Shown here: positions 18,105 through 26,999 of the stretch, piece by piece
Position numbering within the stretch: position 1 is the first letter of the stretch
Layout of the letters: each line of letters begins with the position of its first letter
Origin: Caballeronia sordidicola
GTDB lineage: Bacteria > Pseudomonadota > Gammaproteobacteria > Burkholderiales > Burkholderiaceae
Assembly: GCF_001544455.2 (NCBI RefSeq)
Contig: NZ_FCOC02000001.1
Coordinates: 62,001 to 126,000, forward strand
Direction: 5' to 3'
Length of the DNA: 64,000 nt
Translations under genes and position numbers: made by a program
The notes under the pieces: generated by a model
Told to the model about the DNA's origin: nothing
The model's database searches: none
Seen by the model: the letters and a program-made list of their open reading frames with translations, nothing else

Positions 18105-18291
18105 CTGCGCCACGATCTGCGCGGTCGACAACTGCGCGCGCGAAAGCGTGACCTGCGTGGTGTAAGGAGCGATGAATCCCGGACTACTATTCGACTCGGA
18201 AAAAGAAAAACGCCGTCCTGTCATCTGCTGTTTTTCCTCGTCGACTCAGGATCGTCCGCCTATCGACCTCTCTGCGGAAATTAGACCACTA

Positions 18292-18310
18292 CAGTAAGTG
18301 ACCAGTAAGT
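18292..18310 (+). promoter_or_regulatory. Tandem CAGTAAGT repeats, candidate response-regulator site
   Basis: CAGTAAGT occurs at 18292-18299 and again at 18303-18310, exactly 11 bases apart, one helical turn. OmpR/PhoB-family regulators commonly bind such same-face direct repeats. The site lies 54-72 bases before the mipA-like start and its own operon encodes an OmpR-family regulator. Confidence 0.45.
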
Positions 18311-18327
18311 CAGTGGGTCTTAGAGTC

Positions 18328-18343
18328 GGGTCCGTTCGGACCC
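18328..18343 (+). other. Leader hairpin before the mipA-like gene
   Basis: GGGTCCG TT CGGACCC is a perfect seven-base stem with a two-base loop. It sits just upstream of the AAGGA ribosome site and GTG start at 18364. No T-run follows, so it is not an obvious terminator. Confidence 0.45.
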
Positions 18344-18363
18344 TTCCCTATCAAGGAACCACT

Positions 18364-19182
18364 GTGAGAAAGCTACTTTGCCGTGGTCACCGCTTTTTGC
18401 TGGTCATTGCATCAGTGTTGGTATATTCCGCTGCCGCACGGGCAGAAGGTATCGTTACCGATCTGTCCGACTCGGACGACACGGGATTTACGGTGTTGAG
18501 CAACGCGACCAACGTTACGCACTGGGGGCTCGGCGCGGGCGTAGGCTACCAACAGTCGCCTTACACAAGCTATGGCCCGAGGTTTTCCCCTCTCCCGCTG
18601 TTTTACTTTGACGATAAATGGGTGCACGCCGCCGGCACCACCATCGACTTCAAGGTCGGCAAGTGGAGTAACGTGCTGTTCTCGCTGCGCGGCCGGTATG
18701 CTCTCGGCGACGGCTACAAGGGCTCCGACGCCTCGGCCCTCAACGGCATGCAAACCCGTAATGGCGCGTTCTGGTATGGTCCGGCGCTGTCGTGGCACAC
18801 CGCGTATGGCACGCTCTCGGGCGAATTCCTTACCGGCGGAAACAAAGGGCAAAAAGCGAGCGTGGAATTCGGCAAGGCCTTCCAGTTCAAGAATGTTTCG
18901 ATCGAGCCGCATGTGGGCGTCGACTGGCTGAGCCATAAATACGTCGACTATTATTACGGCGTAAGGCCCAACGAAGTACGGGCAGGCCGGGATCAGTACA
19001 CCGGCCGCGCCGCTTACAATGTCTCCATAGGCACGAAATTCGACTATCAGGTCACGCGTCATCAACTCGCTACGCTCGATCTGGGCGTGTCGCACCTGGG
19101 CAGCGGGATTACAGACAGCCCGATCATCGGGAAGAAATTCGTTCCTGAAGTCAGGCTGGGTTATCTCTATCAATTCAAATGA
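18364..19182 (+). CDS. MipA/OmpV family outer-membrane protein
   Basis: An outer-membrane beta-barrel protein of the MipA/OmpV (MltA-interacting) family, about 272 residues. A signal peptide ends near AAARAEG. The mature part has alternating aromatic beta strands and ends LGYLYQFK, with the terminal aromatic residue close to the end as usual for outer-membrane barrels. GTG at 18364 is chosen because AAGGA lies eight bases before it; the frame upstream is not supported by any ribosome site. It leads an operon with a response regulator and a sensor kinase, a common pairing in Burkholderiales. It is probably controlled by them, for example in response to envelope or antibiotic stress. Confidence 0.87.
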   Translation: MRKLLCRGHRFLLVIASVLVYSAAARAEGIVTDLSDSDDTGFTVLSNATNVTHWGLGAGVGYQQSPYTSYGPRFSPLPLFYFDDKWVHAAGTTIDFKVGKWSNVLFSLRGRYALGDGYKGSDASALNGMQTRNGAFWYGPALSWHTAYGTLSGEFLTGGNKGQKASVEFGKAFQFKNVSIEPHVGVDWLSHKYVDYYYGVRPNEVRAGRDQYTGRAAYNVSIGTKFDYQVTRHQLATLDLGVSHLGSGITDSPIIGKKFVPEVRLGYLYQFK

Positions 19183-19192
19183 GCAGCGCAGC

Positions 19193-19870
19193 ATGTCGCG
19201 AGTCGCACTGATCGAAGACCACGCGCGTCTGGCGGAGATGGTCAGGCAAGCATTGTCCGGGGCGGGCGTGGAGACCGATATCTTCTGCAGGCTTTCCGAA
19301 GCGTCGTACGGCCTGAGCCACGCGGAGTATGTGGTGATGATCGTTGATCGCGGATTGCCCGATGGAGACGGGCTCGAGTTCCTGCGCAGCTTGCGGGCAA
19401 CCGGAAACATGACACCGTGCCTGATGCTGACGGCGCGCGACGCGCTGCACGACCGGATCGACGGGCTTGAAACGGGCGCGGACGATTACGTCACCAAACC
19501 CTTCGCCATGAGCGAGCTGGTTGCCCGCGTGCGTACGCTGATGCGAAGACCCGCAGTTCTGACGAAACTCGTGCAGTGCTTCGCCGATATCTCACTCGAT
19601 CCGCAACAACGCGCGATGCATTGCGGCGATCAGCTGGTCGTGCTCGCACTGGCGGAATCGCAGGTCATGTCCTTGTTGTTGAAAGCCGAAGGGCAGACCG
19701 TCCGGCATTCAGCGCTGGAACACGCGGCCTGGGGACTAGCCGAAGCGGTGACGCCAAATGCGCTCGAGGTGACCATTCATCGCTTGCGCAAGAAAATGCT
19801 GACAATCGGCTCGACGACGCGGCTTGCCAATGTGCGGGGAGCGGGGTTCGGATTGCTGGCATCGGAGTAA
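19193..19870 (+). CDS. OmpR-family two-component response regulator
   Basis: A 225-residue response regulator. The receiver domain has the acidic pair Glu8-Asp9, the phospho-acceptor Asp52 in IVDRGLPDGDG and the conserved lysine in YVTKPFA. The C-terminal winged helix carries TPNALEVTIHRLRKKM, as in OmpR/QseB/TctD-type DNA-binding domains. It starts ten bases after the mipA-like gene and is followed 56 bases later by its kinase, so the three form one operon. It probably regulates that operon through the 11-base repeats at 18292. Confidence 0.95.
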   Translation: MSRVALIEDHARLAEMVRQALSGAGVETDIFCRLSEASYGLSHAEYVVMIVDRGLPDGDGLEFLRSLRATGNMTPCLMLTARDALHDRIDGLETGADDYVTKPFAMSELVARVRTLMRRPAVLTKLVQCFADISLDPQQRAMHCGDQLVVLALAESQVMSLLLKAEGQTVRHSALEHAAWGLAEAVTPNALEVTIHRLRKKMLTIGSTTRLANVRGAGFGLLASE

Positions 19871-19926
19871 TCGAAGTAATGGCGTGCGTCCAGCGGCCCT
19901 CACTAGCAAATACGGGAAGTAGCATC

Positions 19927-21297
19927 ATGCTCAATTACTGGATCCGAAGTCTGTCGGCACGCTTGTGGATCACGAGCGTCGCGGCGCTGGCGGTCAGCCT
20001 GACGCTCATCGCCGGCTTGGCATTTTATGGGCTGACTCACATGCCGCCCGAGCACTTCCGTCACGCTGATGACATTCGCATTGCGCAACGTGTGGCGACG
20101 TCGATGGAATTCGACGCAAGCGGCCAGCCGGTATCGGTCAAGTTCAATGAGAAGACCGAATGGATGTTCGAAGCCGTACCGACCGAACTTCTGTATCGCG
20201 TACTCGATGAGTCCGGGAAAATTTTGCTGGCGTCGAAGGGCGTCACAAACGGTCCTGGTTGGGACACAACCGGTTTTACCAAACAGATTGGCGTGCGCCA
20301 CGCCGTGACGATCGGCAACAAACCGTTCGAGATGATCACGCTTAAGGTCCCTCACCAGCAGCACTGGCTGTATGTGCAAAGCGCGACGAGCGTTGCATTC
20401 AACCGCGCCGTACTCGGCGAGAAGATCGAACCGTTGCCGAAGATCGTGGCTATCACATTGTTGACCGCGACCATTGTTTTCAGCCTGACGCTGACCTTCA
20501 CCGTGCGCCGCGTGCTCAAGCCGCTCAGGGATGCATCGAGCGCCGCTGCGTTGATCACGCCACGCAATCTCCGAACGCGTTTATCCGTGAAAAGCGTGCC
20601 CAGCGAACTCAAACCGCTTCTCACCGCTTTCAACGACGCGCTGTCTCGCCTCGAAAACGGCTTCGCGGTACAGCAGCAGTTTCTTGCATCCGCCGCGCAT
20701 GAATTGCAGACACCGCTGACCTTGATACGAGGGCAGATAGAAATGCAACCGGAGATCCGGAACAAGAACCTGTTGTATCGCGAAATCGATTTGATGGCGC
20801 GCCAGGTTCGGCAGTTGTTGCATCTCGCCGAAGTAAGCGAATCGCAGAACTTCAACTTCGGCGAGGTTGATCGCGTCGATGTAGCGCAAGACGTCGTGGG
20901 TTATCTCGCACGCAAGGCCGATCAAAAGCGCGTGACGCTGCATGTGGACACGCGAAGCGCGCAGCCCGCGATGAATGCGGATCGCAGCGCGCTTTTCATC
21001 CTGCTCAAGAACATCGTAGAAAACGCGATCAACGCTACGCCGTCGCACGGGATGGTGGTCGTTTCAGTGGACGGCGACTCGATCCGCGTCTCGGACGAAG
21101 GTCCCGGCATCAACCCGGATCATTTGCCGCGCCTTTTCGACCGGTTCTGGCGCGCTCCTGATTCGCTTCACGATGGTGCCGGCCTGGGTCTCGCTATTTG
21201 CAGGGAGATAGCCATCGCACACGACTGGCGGCTCTCCGTCAGGCCGGCGCCATCGGGCACCCAGTTCGTGGTGTCGTTTGCAAACTATTCCCCTTAA
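19927..21297 (+). CDS. Two-component sensor histidine kinase
   Basis: An inner-membrane sensor kinase of about 456 residues. It has a first transmembrane helix near residues 12-34, a periplasmic domain to about 170, a second helix (ITLLTATIVFSLTLTF) and a HAMP linker. The dimerisation domain follows, with His258 in ASAAHELQTPLTLI. The ATPase domain has the N box (LLKNIVENAINATP), the G1 box (VSDEGPGI) and the G2 box (DGAGLGLAI). ATG 19927 is preferred; an in-frame ATG at 19879 would add 16 residues. It pairs with the regulator directly upstream. The stimulus is unknown. Confidence 0.93.
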   Translation: MLNYWIRSLSARLWITSVAALAVSLTLIAGLAFYGLTHMPPEHFRHADDIRIAQRVATSMEFDASGQPVSVKFNEKTEWMFEAVPTELLYRVLDESGKILLASKGVTNGPGWDTTGFTKQIGVRHAVTIGNKPFEMITLKVPHQQHWLYVQSATSVAFNRAVLGEKIEPLPKIVAITLLTATIVFSLTLTFTVRRVLKPLRDASSAAALITPRNLRTRLSVKSVPSELKPLLTAFNDALSRLENGFAVQQQFLASAAHELQTPLTLIRGQIEMQPEIRNKNLLYREIDLMARQVRQLLHLAEVSESQNFNFGEVDRVDVAQDVVGYLARKADQKRVTLHVDTRSAQPAMNADRSALFILLKNIVENAINATPSHGMVVVSVDGDSIRVSDEGPGINPDHLPRLFDRFWRAPDSLHDGAGLGLAICREIAIAHDWRLSVRPAPSGTQFVVSFANYSP

Positions 21298-21326
21298 TGT
21301 CAGTCCGATCGGCCGATGTGGTCTCC

Positions 21327-22307
21327 TTATTTGAAGCCCATTACCGCATGAGGAACGTATCGTTCTTCGAGCAAGTGGATCTCGTCCATTGTTAGCTTGA
21401 GCGAGAGGGCATCGACCGCATCGTTCAGGTGATGCAGCTTGGTCGCGCCGACGATTGGCGCCGTCACCGGCCTTTTCTGCAGAACCCACGCAAGCGCAAC
21501 CTGGGCCCGAGGCACGCCCCGCTTCGTCGCAATCTCGCTCACCCGTTCGACGACCTGACGGTCTGCCTCTTCGGTAGTCGCGTACAGTGTGCGGCCGAAC
21601 TCGTCAGTCTCCGAGCGCGCGCTGCTGCTGTCCCAATCACGAGTCAACCGCCCCCGCGCGAGCGGGCTCCACGGTATCACCCCGATGCCCTCGCTTTCGC
21701 ACAGCGGCAACATCTCGCGTTCTTCTTCGCGATACAGCAGGTTCACATAGTTCTGCATCGTCACAAAGCGCGTCCAGCCATGTCGTTCGGAGACATGCAG
21801 TGCTTTGGCAAATTGCCACGCATACATTGTCGATGCGCCGATATAACGTGCTTTGCCAGCTTTGACGACATCGTGCAATGCTTCCATTGTTTCTTCGATT
21901 GGCGTCGTATCATCCCAGCGGTGGATCTGATACAGGTCGACGTAGTCGGTGCCGAGGCGCCTCAGGCTCGCGTCAACTTCCGCCATGATGGCCTTGCGCG
22001 ATAACCCCGCCCCGTTCGGCCCCGGACGCATCCGGCTGTGTACTTTAGTGGCGAGGACGATCTCGTCCCGGCTCGCAAATTCCTTTAGCGCGCGTCCAAC
22101 GATCTCTTCGCTAGTACCGTCTGAATAGACGTTGGCCGTATCGAAGAAATTGATACCGAGATCAAGCGCCTGTTTGATAAAGGGGCGTGCGGCGTCGTTG
22201 TCCAGCGACCATGGGTGCGGGCCACGTTCCGGCACGCCGTAGCTCATACATCCAAGGCATATACGTGATACATCGAGACCTGTGCGGCCAAGTTTCACAT
22301 ATTCCAT
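21327..22307 (-). CDS. Aldo/keto reductase
   Basis: An NADPH-dependent aldo/keto reductase of about 326 residues. The catalytic tetrad can be read as Asp and Tyr in FFDTANVYSDG, Lys in LATKVHS and His in YQIHRWD. The protein begins MEYVKLGRTGLDVSRICLG, typical of the YajO/Tas-like AKR subgroup. The ATG at 22307 has AGGAG in good position (read on the minus strand), so the upstream open frame is not used. It converges on the sensor kinase gene with only about 29 bases between their stops. Substrate unknown; small aldehydes or ketones are likely. Confidence 0.93.
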   Translation of the reverse strand: MEYVKLGRTGLDVSRICLGCMSYGVPERGPHPWSLDNDAARPFIKQALDLGINFFDTANVYSDGTSEEIVGRALKEFASRDEIVLATKVHSRMRPGPNGAGLSRKAIMAEVDASLRRLGTDYVDLYQIHRWDDTTPIEETMEALHDVVKAGKARYIGASTMYAWQFAKALHVSERHGWTRFVTMQNYVNLLYREEEREMLPLCESEGIGVIPWSPLARGRLTRDWDSSSARSETDEFGRTLYATTEEADRQVVERVSEIATKRGVPRAQVALAWVLQKRPVTAPIVGATKLHHLNDAVDALSLKLTMDEIHLLEERYVPHAVMGFK

Positions 22308-22849
22308 CGTACAACTCCTGTTGAAAGTGCAGAACGAATCTGGCAAACATGCAGGTTACTTCTGCCTTTGGCGAGACAAACGAAGGATGCCGGACGAAGC
22401 GTCATTCTTTACTTTGGCATTCCCTCCGGTGACGCGTAAATACTAACAGGCGTCATCAAAATTCGTCGGCAGCACGCCGGACATCGAAACAAGCGAGCAA
22501 ACAATTGGGCCTTAAGCAAGGATGCCGACTTTTGCGCCCGACTGTCTTCGACTAGAAAAACTATTTCGGCACCGACACCATACCGTCATTCTCGCTGCTT
22601 ATATTCCACATTCGTCTGAACCTGACAATCACCGCACTACAGGTTACAGACGTGCAACAAGACATCCTTGGGCTTCTACGAGTGGGGTCTCGGCAAGCGG
22701 CTTTTCCATCTGGCGACTTCGAGCATGGCGCGCGACCGGTGCAAGCAGATCGATCGTGACAAGCCGTGCCAGTTCGCGGGGCGGATCGGCTGCGGTGAAC
22801 GCTACCGAAGGTTTCTACGATCAGCTAGAAAAAAAGGAGCACCCGCACT
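22308..22849 (+). other. Intergenic region between aldo/keto reductase and phospholipase genes
   Basis: 540 bases between two divergent genes, so both promoters should lie here. The first half (22350-22620) is AT-richer. The second half keeps open frames on both strands that match nothing I recognise and could be the relic of a lost gene. AAAAAGGAG at 22829-22837 serves the phospholipase. Confidence 0.35.
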
Positions 22850-25237
22850 GTGAACTCCCGCCGCAAATTTCTCCAAAGTACTGCCACTGCCGGACTTTCG
22901 GCTGCGGCGCTCAGCGTATTTCCACCCAGCATTCGTCGCGCGCTCGCGATCCCCGCGCATCACGAGACTGGCACGATCAAGGACGTCAAGCACGTCGTTA
23001 TCCTGATGATGGAAAACCGCGCGTTCGATCACTACTTCGGCACCTATAAGGGTGTGCGCGGCTACGGCGATCGCTTCACCATCCCGCTGCCGAACGGCCG
23101 TAACGTGTGGCAGCAAATCGATGCCAACGGCAATGTGGACCTGCCATACCATCTGGATGAGACCAGGGGCAACGCGCAACGTGTGACCGGCACGCCGCAT
23201 AGCTGGGTCGACACGCAAAACGCGTGGGACGGCGGCCGCATGGCCGCATGGCCCGTGTCCAAGCAAAACCAGACGATGGGATATTTCGACAAGGCTGAAA
23301 TCCCGTTTCAGCGGGCACTGGCTGAAGCGTTCACCGTCTGTGACGATTACCACTGCGCGTTTTTGGGCGGCACGCACCCGAATCGCATCATCCACGCCAC
23401 TGGCACGAATGGTCCGGCATATGGCAAGACCTTCGTCAACAACTTCAGCGGCGATTTCGACGTCACTACGTCCGCGTCCGCCTACTTCGACTGGAAGACT
23501 ACCGCCGAGCGCCTGGAAGAGGCCGGCGTAACCTGGAAGGTGTATCAGAACATCAAGAACACCTACGGCTGCAATCCGCTGCTCGGTTTCAGGCAGTATC
23601 GCCGGGCCAACGAGGCGCTGCCGTCAGCGCGCCAGGTCAATGCGTCGTTGAGCCAGGCTGCCGAGCCGGCCTTCAACCCGGCCGATGCCGTGGCCCAGCC
23701 GCTGATCAAGGGTTACGCGAACACGCTGCCAACCACCGACGCCGACCCGAACACCAACGGCACCTTCGTCGAAGCTTTCGCCGATGATGTGAGAAATGGC
23801 CGTCTGCCGGAAGTCTCGTGGGTTGTTCCAACCGACGTCTACTCGGAGCATCCCGGGCCCTCGAGCCCGGTACAGGGCGCGTGGTTCGTGCAGCAATTCC
23901 TGGATGCGCTGACGGCCGTGCCAGATGTTTGGAGCAAGACGTTGCTGCTCGTCAACTTCGACGAGAACGACGGCTTTTTCGATCACGTGCCCCCGGCCGC
24001 TGTCCCGTCACCGAATGGAGATGGCACCTATGCAGGCAAGACCACGCTGAACACTGCCGACCTGAGCGCCGAGTACTTCACCCATCCGTATGTCACCCGC
24101 GCCGACACCGGCGCTGCGCCCGGCAGTCAGCCGCCCGGGCCAGACGGCAAGCCATACGGCCCAGGTCCTCGCGTGCCGCTGTGGGTGATATCGCCATGGA
24201 GCCGTGGCGGCTGGGTCAACTCGCAGACCTTCGATCACACTTCGGTGCTGCGCTTTCTCGAAGCCCGCTTCGGCATCACGGAAACCAACATCTCGCCGTA
24301 TCGTCGGCTGATCAACGGCGACCTGACCTCGGCCCTCAACTTCGCGACACCCAACAACGAGCCGCTTCCGACTATCGCCGGCGAAAAGAGCAAGGCCGAC
24401 GCCGATGCGCTGCGCGCCACGCAGCAGGCGCTGGGCCAGATCGTGCCGGACGCCAACCGCGGCCTGCCTGTACAGGCAAACGGCTTCCGTCCATCGCGGG
24501 CGCTGCCCTACGAGCTGCATTCCAGCGCGCACGTGGACGCAAACGCCGGCACCGTCAAGCTGCTGTTCGCCAATACGGGGCGCCAGGGTGCAGTGTTCCA
24601 TGTCTATGACAAATTGCATCTGGACCGCCTGCCGAAGCGTTACGCGGTCGAGCCGGGCAAGACGCTGGACGACGTATGGACACCGACCTCAACGGACCTC
24701 GGCAAATACGATCTCTGGGTACTCGGCCCGAACGGCTACCATCGCGCATTCAAGGGCGACCTCACCGCGCTGAAAGGCCGCCGGGCTGCCAATCTGGAGA
24801 TTCGCGTGGGTTACGGCACGCTGACCGGCAGCCTTCACCTGCAACTGCGCAATGACGGCGCCGGGCCCGCACAGTTCACCGTCAAGTCCAACAAGGTCTA
24901 CGGTGCGCTGGAGGTGATTCCTGGTTTGCCGACTCCTGGCTTTGGCCGGGATCTGCTGGGCTTCGGTGGCTTCCCAGTCGCGGGCTTTGGCGCATGGCCG
25001 ACTCCAGCGCCGTTCGGTCGGGAAGAACGTTTCGACCCAGGCCACACGTGGACAATCGGTGCCAACGGCCAGCTCCCGGTCGCGCTCTTCTGGAACCTCG
25101 CCAAGACAGGCTTTTGGTATGACTTCGAGATCACCAGCAGCACGGATCGCAGCTTCTTGCGCCGCATCGCCGGGCGTATTGAAACTGGCCGTCACTCGGT
25201 CACCGACCCTGCAATGGGGATGACCGACATTTTCTGA
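22850..25237 (+). CDS. plcN: Tat-exported phosphocholine-type phospholipase C
   Basis: A 795-residue extracellular or periplasmic phospholipase C of the PlcN/PlcH family. A twin-arginine signal starts the protein (NSRRKFLQ followed by a hydrophobic stretch). The phosphoesterase domain opens with VILMMENRAFDHYFG, whose Glu-Asn pair is catalytic. It continues with HPGPSSPVQGAWFVQQFLDAL and NFDENDGFFDHV. Two C-terminal DUF756 repeats lie after about residue 560, the family's usual layout. The GTG at 22850 has AAGGAG twelve bases upstream. It probably cleaves phosphatidylcholine-type lipids for phosphate or carbon supply. The symbol follows family similarity, and haemolytic versus non-haemolytic type cannot be decided here. 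Confidence 0.92.
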   Translation: MNSRRKFLQSTATAGLSAAALSVFPPSIRRALAIPAHHETGTIKDVKHVVILMMENRAFDHYFGTYKGVRGYGDRFTIPLPNGRNVWQQIDANGNVDLPYHLDETRGNAQRVTGTPHSWVDTQNAWDGGRMAAWPVSKQNQTMGYFDKAEIPFQRALAEAFTVCDDYHCAFLGGTHPNRIIHATGTNGPAYGKTFVNNFSGDFDVTTSASAYFDWKTTAERLEEAGVTWKVYQNIKNTYGCNPLLGFRQYRRANEALPSARQVNASLSQAAEPAFNPADAVAQPLIKGYANTLPTTDADPNTNGTFVEAFADDVRNGRLPEVSWVVPTDVYSEHPGPSSPVQGAWFVQQFLDALTAVPDVWSKTLLLVNFDENDGFFDHVPPAAVPSPNGDGTYAGKTTLNTADLSAEYFTHPYVTRADTGAAPGSQPPGPDGKPYGPGPRVPLWVISPWSRGGWVNSQTFDHTSVLRFLEARFGITETNISPYRRLINGDLTSALNFATPNNEPLPTIAGEKSKADADALRATQQALGQIVPDANRGLPVQANGFRPSRALPYELHSSAHVDANAGTVKLLFANTGRQGAVFHVYDKLHLDRLPKRYAVEPGKTLDDVWTPTSTDLGKYDLWVLGPNGYHRAFKGDLTALKGRRAANLEIRVGYGTLTGSLHLQLRNDGAGPAQFTVKSNKVYGALEVIPGLPTPGFGRDLLGFGGFPVAGFGAWPTPAPFGREERFDPGHTWTIGANGQLPVALFWNLAKTGFWYDFEITSSTDRSFLRRIAGRIETGRHSVTDPAMGMTDIF

Positions 25238-25260
25238 TCGAAAGTGAGGCACTGAGCAAT

Positions 25261-25400
25261 TGGGGATGCGGCGAAATTCTTGGACTGGTTTATGCTGCAA
25301 GCCCGGGACTTTCCCGGTATTCAAGCGGGCTGAGTGAACCGGGGGAGACTTTAATCCGCTTCTCGTTATACCAGCGGATGTACGCGTCGACTAGCTGGAC
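25261..25400 (-). mobile_element. IS3-family transposase tail and insertion-sequence end (remnant)
   Basis: On the minus strand the last 35 codons of an IS3-family integrase-type transposase are intact: VDAYIRWYNEKRIKVS followed by SLSPLEYRESPGLAA and stop at 25290-25292. The bases beyond the stop to the TGGGG at about 25261 resemble the terminal repeat of such elements. The rest of the element is missing, and the sequence switches at about 25395-25400 to a peptidase gene on the other strand. It is a deletion scar, not a mobile element. Confidence 0.75.
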
Positions 25401-25874
25401 GGTCTGGTTATTACCGCGCCGCCAAACTATCGCTACTTCACAGGCTACGACACGCAGTTCTGGGAGAGCCCGGCACGCCCCTGGTTCCTTGTCATTCCCG
25501 CGAGAGGCGAGACGATTGCGGTCGTTCCCGAAATTGGCGAGCCCGTTGTAGCAACGTACGCGGTCGGCAGCATTCGGACCTGGCCCGCACCGCGTCCTCA
25601 AGACGAAGGGGTTTCGCTCCTGTCTTCGACGTTGAGCGAACTGCCGCGACGTTTTGGCCGTATCGGCTTTTAACTCGGTCGTGAATCCGTCCTGCGGATG
25701 CCTGTGAACGACTTCCTTCAGGTCCAGAGGAATCTGGGTTCCATTCAACTCGTGGATGGCTCCCCGTGTATCTGGGAAACACGGAACATCAAGTCGCAGG
25801 CGGAAATTGAAATGATCCGGAACTCCGGCCAGATCGTCAGCCGTCAAGGGTGGCACGCCACTATCAGACATTAG
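25395..25874 (+). pseudogene. Broken M24-family peptidase (Xaa-Pro/creatinase N-terminal domain)
   Basis: The plus frame from 25395 reads the creatinase-type N-terminal domain of an M24 metallopeptidase: NYRYFTGYDTQFWESPARPW, then FLVIPARGETIAVVPEIGE. It runs into an in-frame TAA at about 25671. Beyond the stop the same frame continues as homologous sequence (GRESVLRMPVNDFLQVQRNL and SQAEIEMIRNSGQIVS) until TAG at 25872. The start is missing at the junction with the IS3 scar and the catalytic metal-binding half is absent. It is therefore a decayed fragment truncated at both ends, with at least one nonsense change. Confidence 0.82.
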
Positions 25875-25946
25875 AAGGTCATGACCAGATTGACAACAAT
25901 CGCTGGCATGTAGGTGCAGCCGACCGTTATCTCAAGCAATCGCTCG

Positions 25947-26876
25947 CTATTGCCGCGTGAGCATAAGGTTCAGGTTCTGAACCGCAGCGCCGGATGCACC
26001 TTTGCCGAGATTGTCGAAAACCGCGGCCAGCAGGACATGCCCGTGTTCCTCATTGAGCAATACGCTCAAGCGCATGTCGTTCGTACCGTTCAGCGCCTGC
26101 GGATCGAGGTGCGTCAAGACACTCGCTTCATGAGGCGGCAAGACACGCACATGCAACGCATCCGCATAGTGGAGTGCGAGGCATGCGTGTAACGTGGCGC
26201 CGTCCACATCGGGTGCGAGCAGCCGCAACTGCAACGGCACCGTCAGCACAATGCCCTGACGAAACGCACCATATGCAGGCACGAAGATGGGCCGCTTCGC
26301 GAGTCCGGCGTGCGTCTGAATTTCCGGAACGTGCTTGTGCGCGAGTTCCAGACCATATACCTGGAATGAAGGCGCGTTGAGTGCATCTTGCCGCTCGTGT
26401 TCCTCCACGCCGGCACGACCGCGTCCGGAGTAGCCGGACACTGCATGGATTCCGATGGGGTAGTTGCTCGGTATGAGCCCAGCCTGCAACAGGGGACGCA
26501 GCAAGCCAATTGCCCCCGTCGGATAGCAGCCGGGATTGGTGACCCGACGGGCGCTTGCGATGCGCTCAGCTTGTCCCGGCGTCATTTCCGGAAAACCGTA
26601 CGTCCAGCCCGGCTGAGTGCGATGGGCCGAACTGGCGTCGATGACTCTGACGGCAGGATTGACGATGGCGTCCACTGCCTCGCGTGCGGCCGCATCAGGC
26701 AAACATAGAATGGCGATGTCGCAGGCGTTGATGGCTTCCGCGCGGCGGCGCGCATCCTTGCGTTCTGCGGCAGCTAGCGTGAAGAGCTTGATATCGGTCC
26801 GATTGCGCAGCCGTTCGTGGATTTGCAGTCCGGTGGTGCCTTGGTCACCATCGATGAAAACAATGGGAGCGCTCAT
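25947..26876 (-). CDS. argC: N-acetyl-gamma-glutamyl-phosphate reductase, type 2
   Basis: The third step of arginine synthesis: NADPH-dependent reduction of N-acetylglutamyl phosphate to the semialdehyde, in the cytoplasm. At 309 residues it matches the shorter type 2 ArgC family, not the 340-residue type 1. The N-terminus has the nucleotide-binding [15 protein letters not shown]. The catalytic cysteine lies in [15 protein letters not shown] and the later substrate loop is [10 protein letters not shown]. It is divergent from a LysR-type gene at 27000, with a candidate operator between them. It may be an isolated second copy or the only argC; the window cannot tell. Confidence 0.93.
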   Translation of the reverse strand: MSAPIVFIDGDQGTTGLQIHERLRNRTDIKLFTLAAAERKDARRRAEAINACDIAILCLPDAAAREAVDAIVNPAVRVIDASSAHRTQPGWTYGFPEMTPGQAERIASARRVTNPGCYPTGAIGLLRPLLQAGLIPSNYPIGIHAVSGYSGRGRAGVEEHERQDALNAPSFQVYGLELAHKHVPEIQTHAGLAKRPIFVPAYGAFRQGIVLTVPLQLRLLAPDVDGATLHACLALHYADALHVRVLPPHEASVLTHLDPQALNGTNDMRLSVLLNEEHGHVLLAAVFDNLGKGASGAAVQNLNLMLTRQ

Positions 26877-26970
26877 ACGCGGAATCCTCCGAGTGGTTGT
26901 AACGGGCAGAACGAGCGTCCATGTTCGCTGAACCGCTAGAATAGAGAAAGTTGAATTTCATGACCTAAAC

Positions 26971-26987
26971 ATTCAGTTTTTCTGAAT
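26971..26987. promoter_or_regulatory. Palindrome between argC and the LysR gene
   Basis: ATTCAG TTTTT CTGAAT is a perfect six-base inverted repeat with a five-base spacer and contains the T-N11-A pattern of LysR-type binding sites. It ends 12 bases before the LysR-type start codon, well placed for autoregulation and for control of the divergent argC. Confidence 0.5.
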
Positions 26988-26999
26988 CTGGACGCCGAT

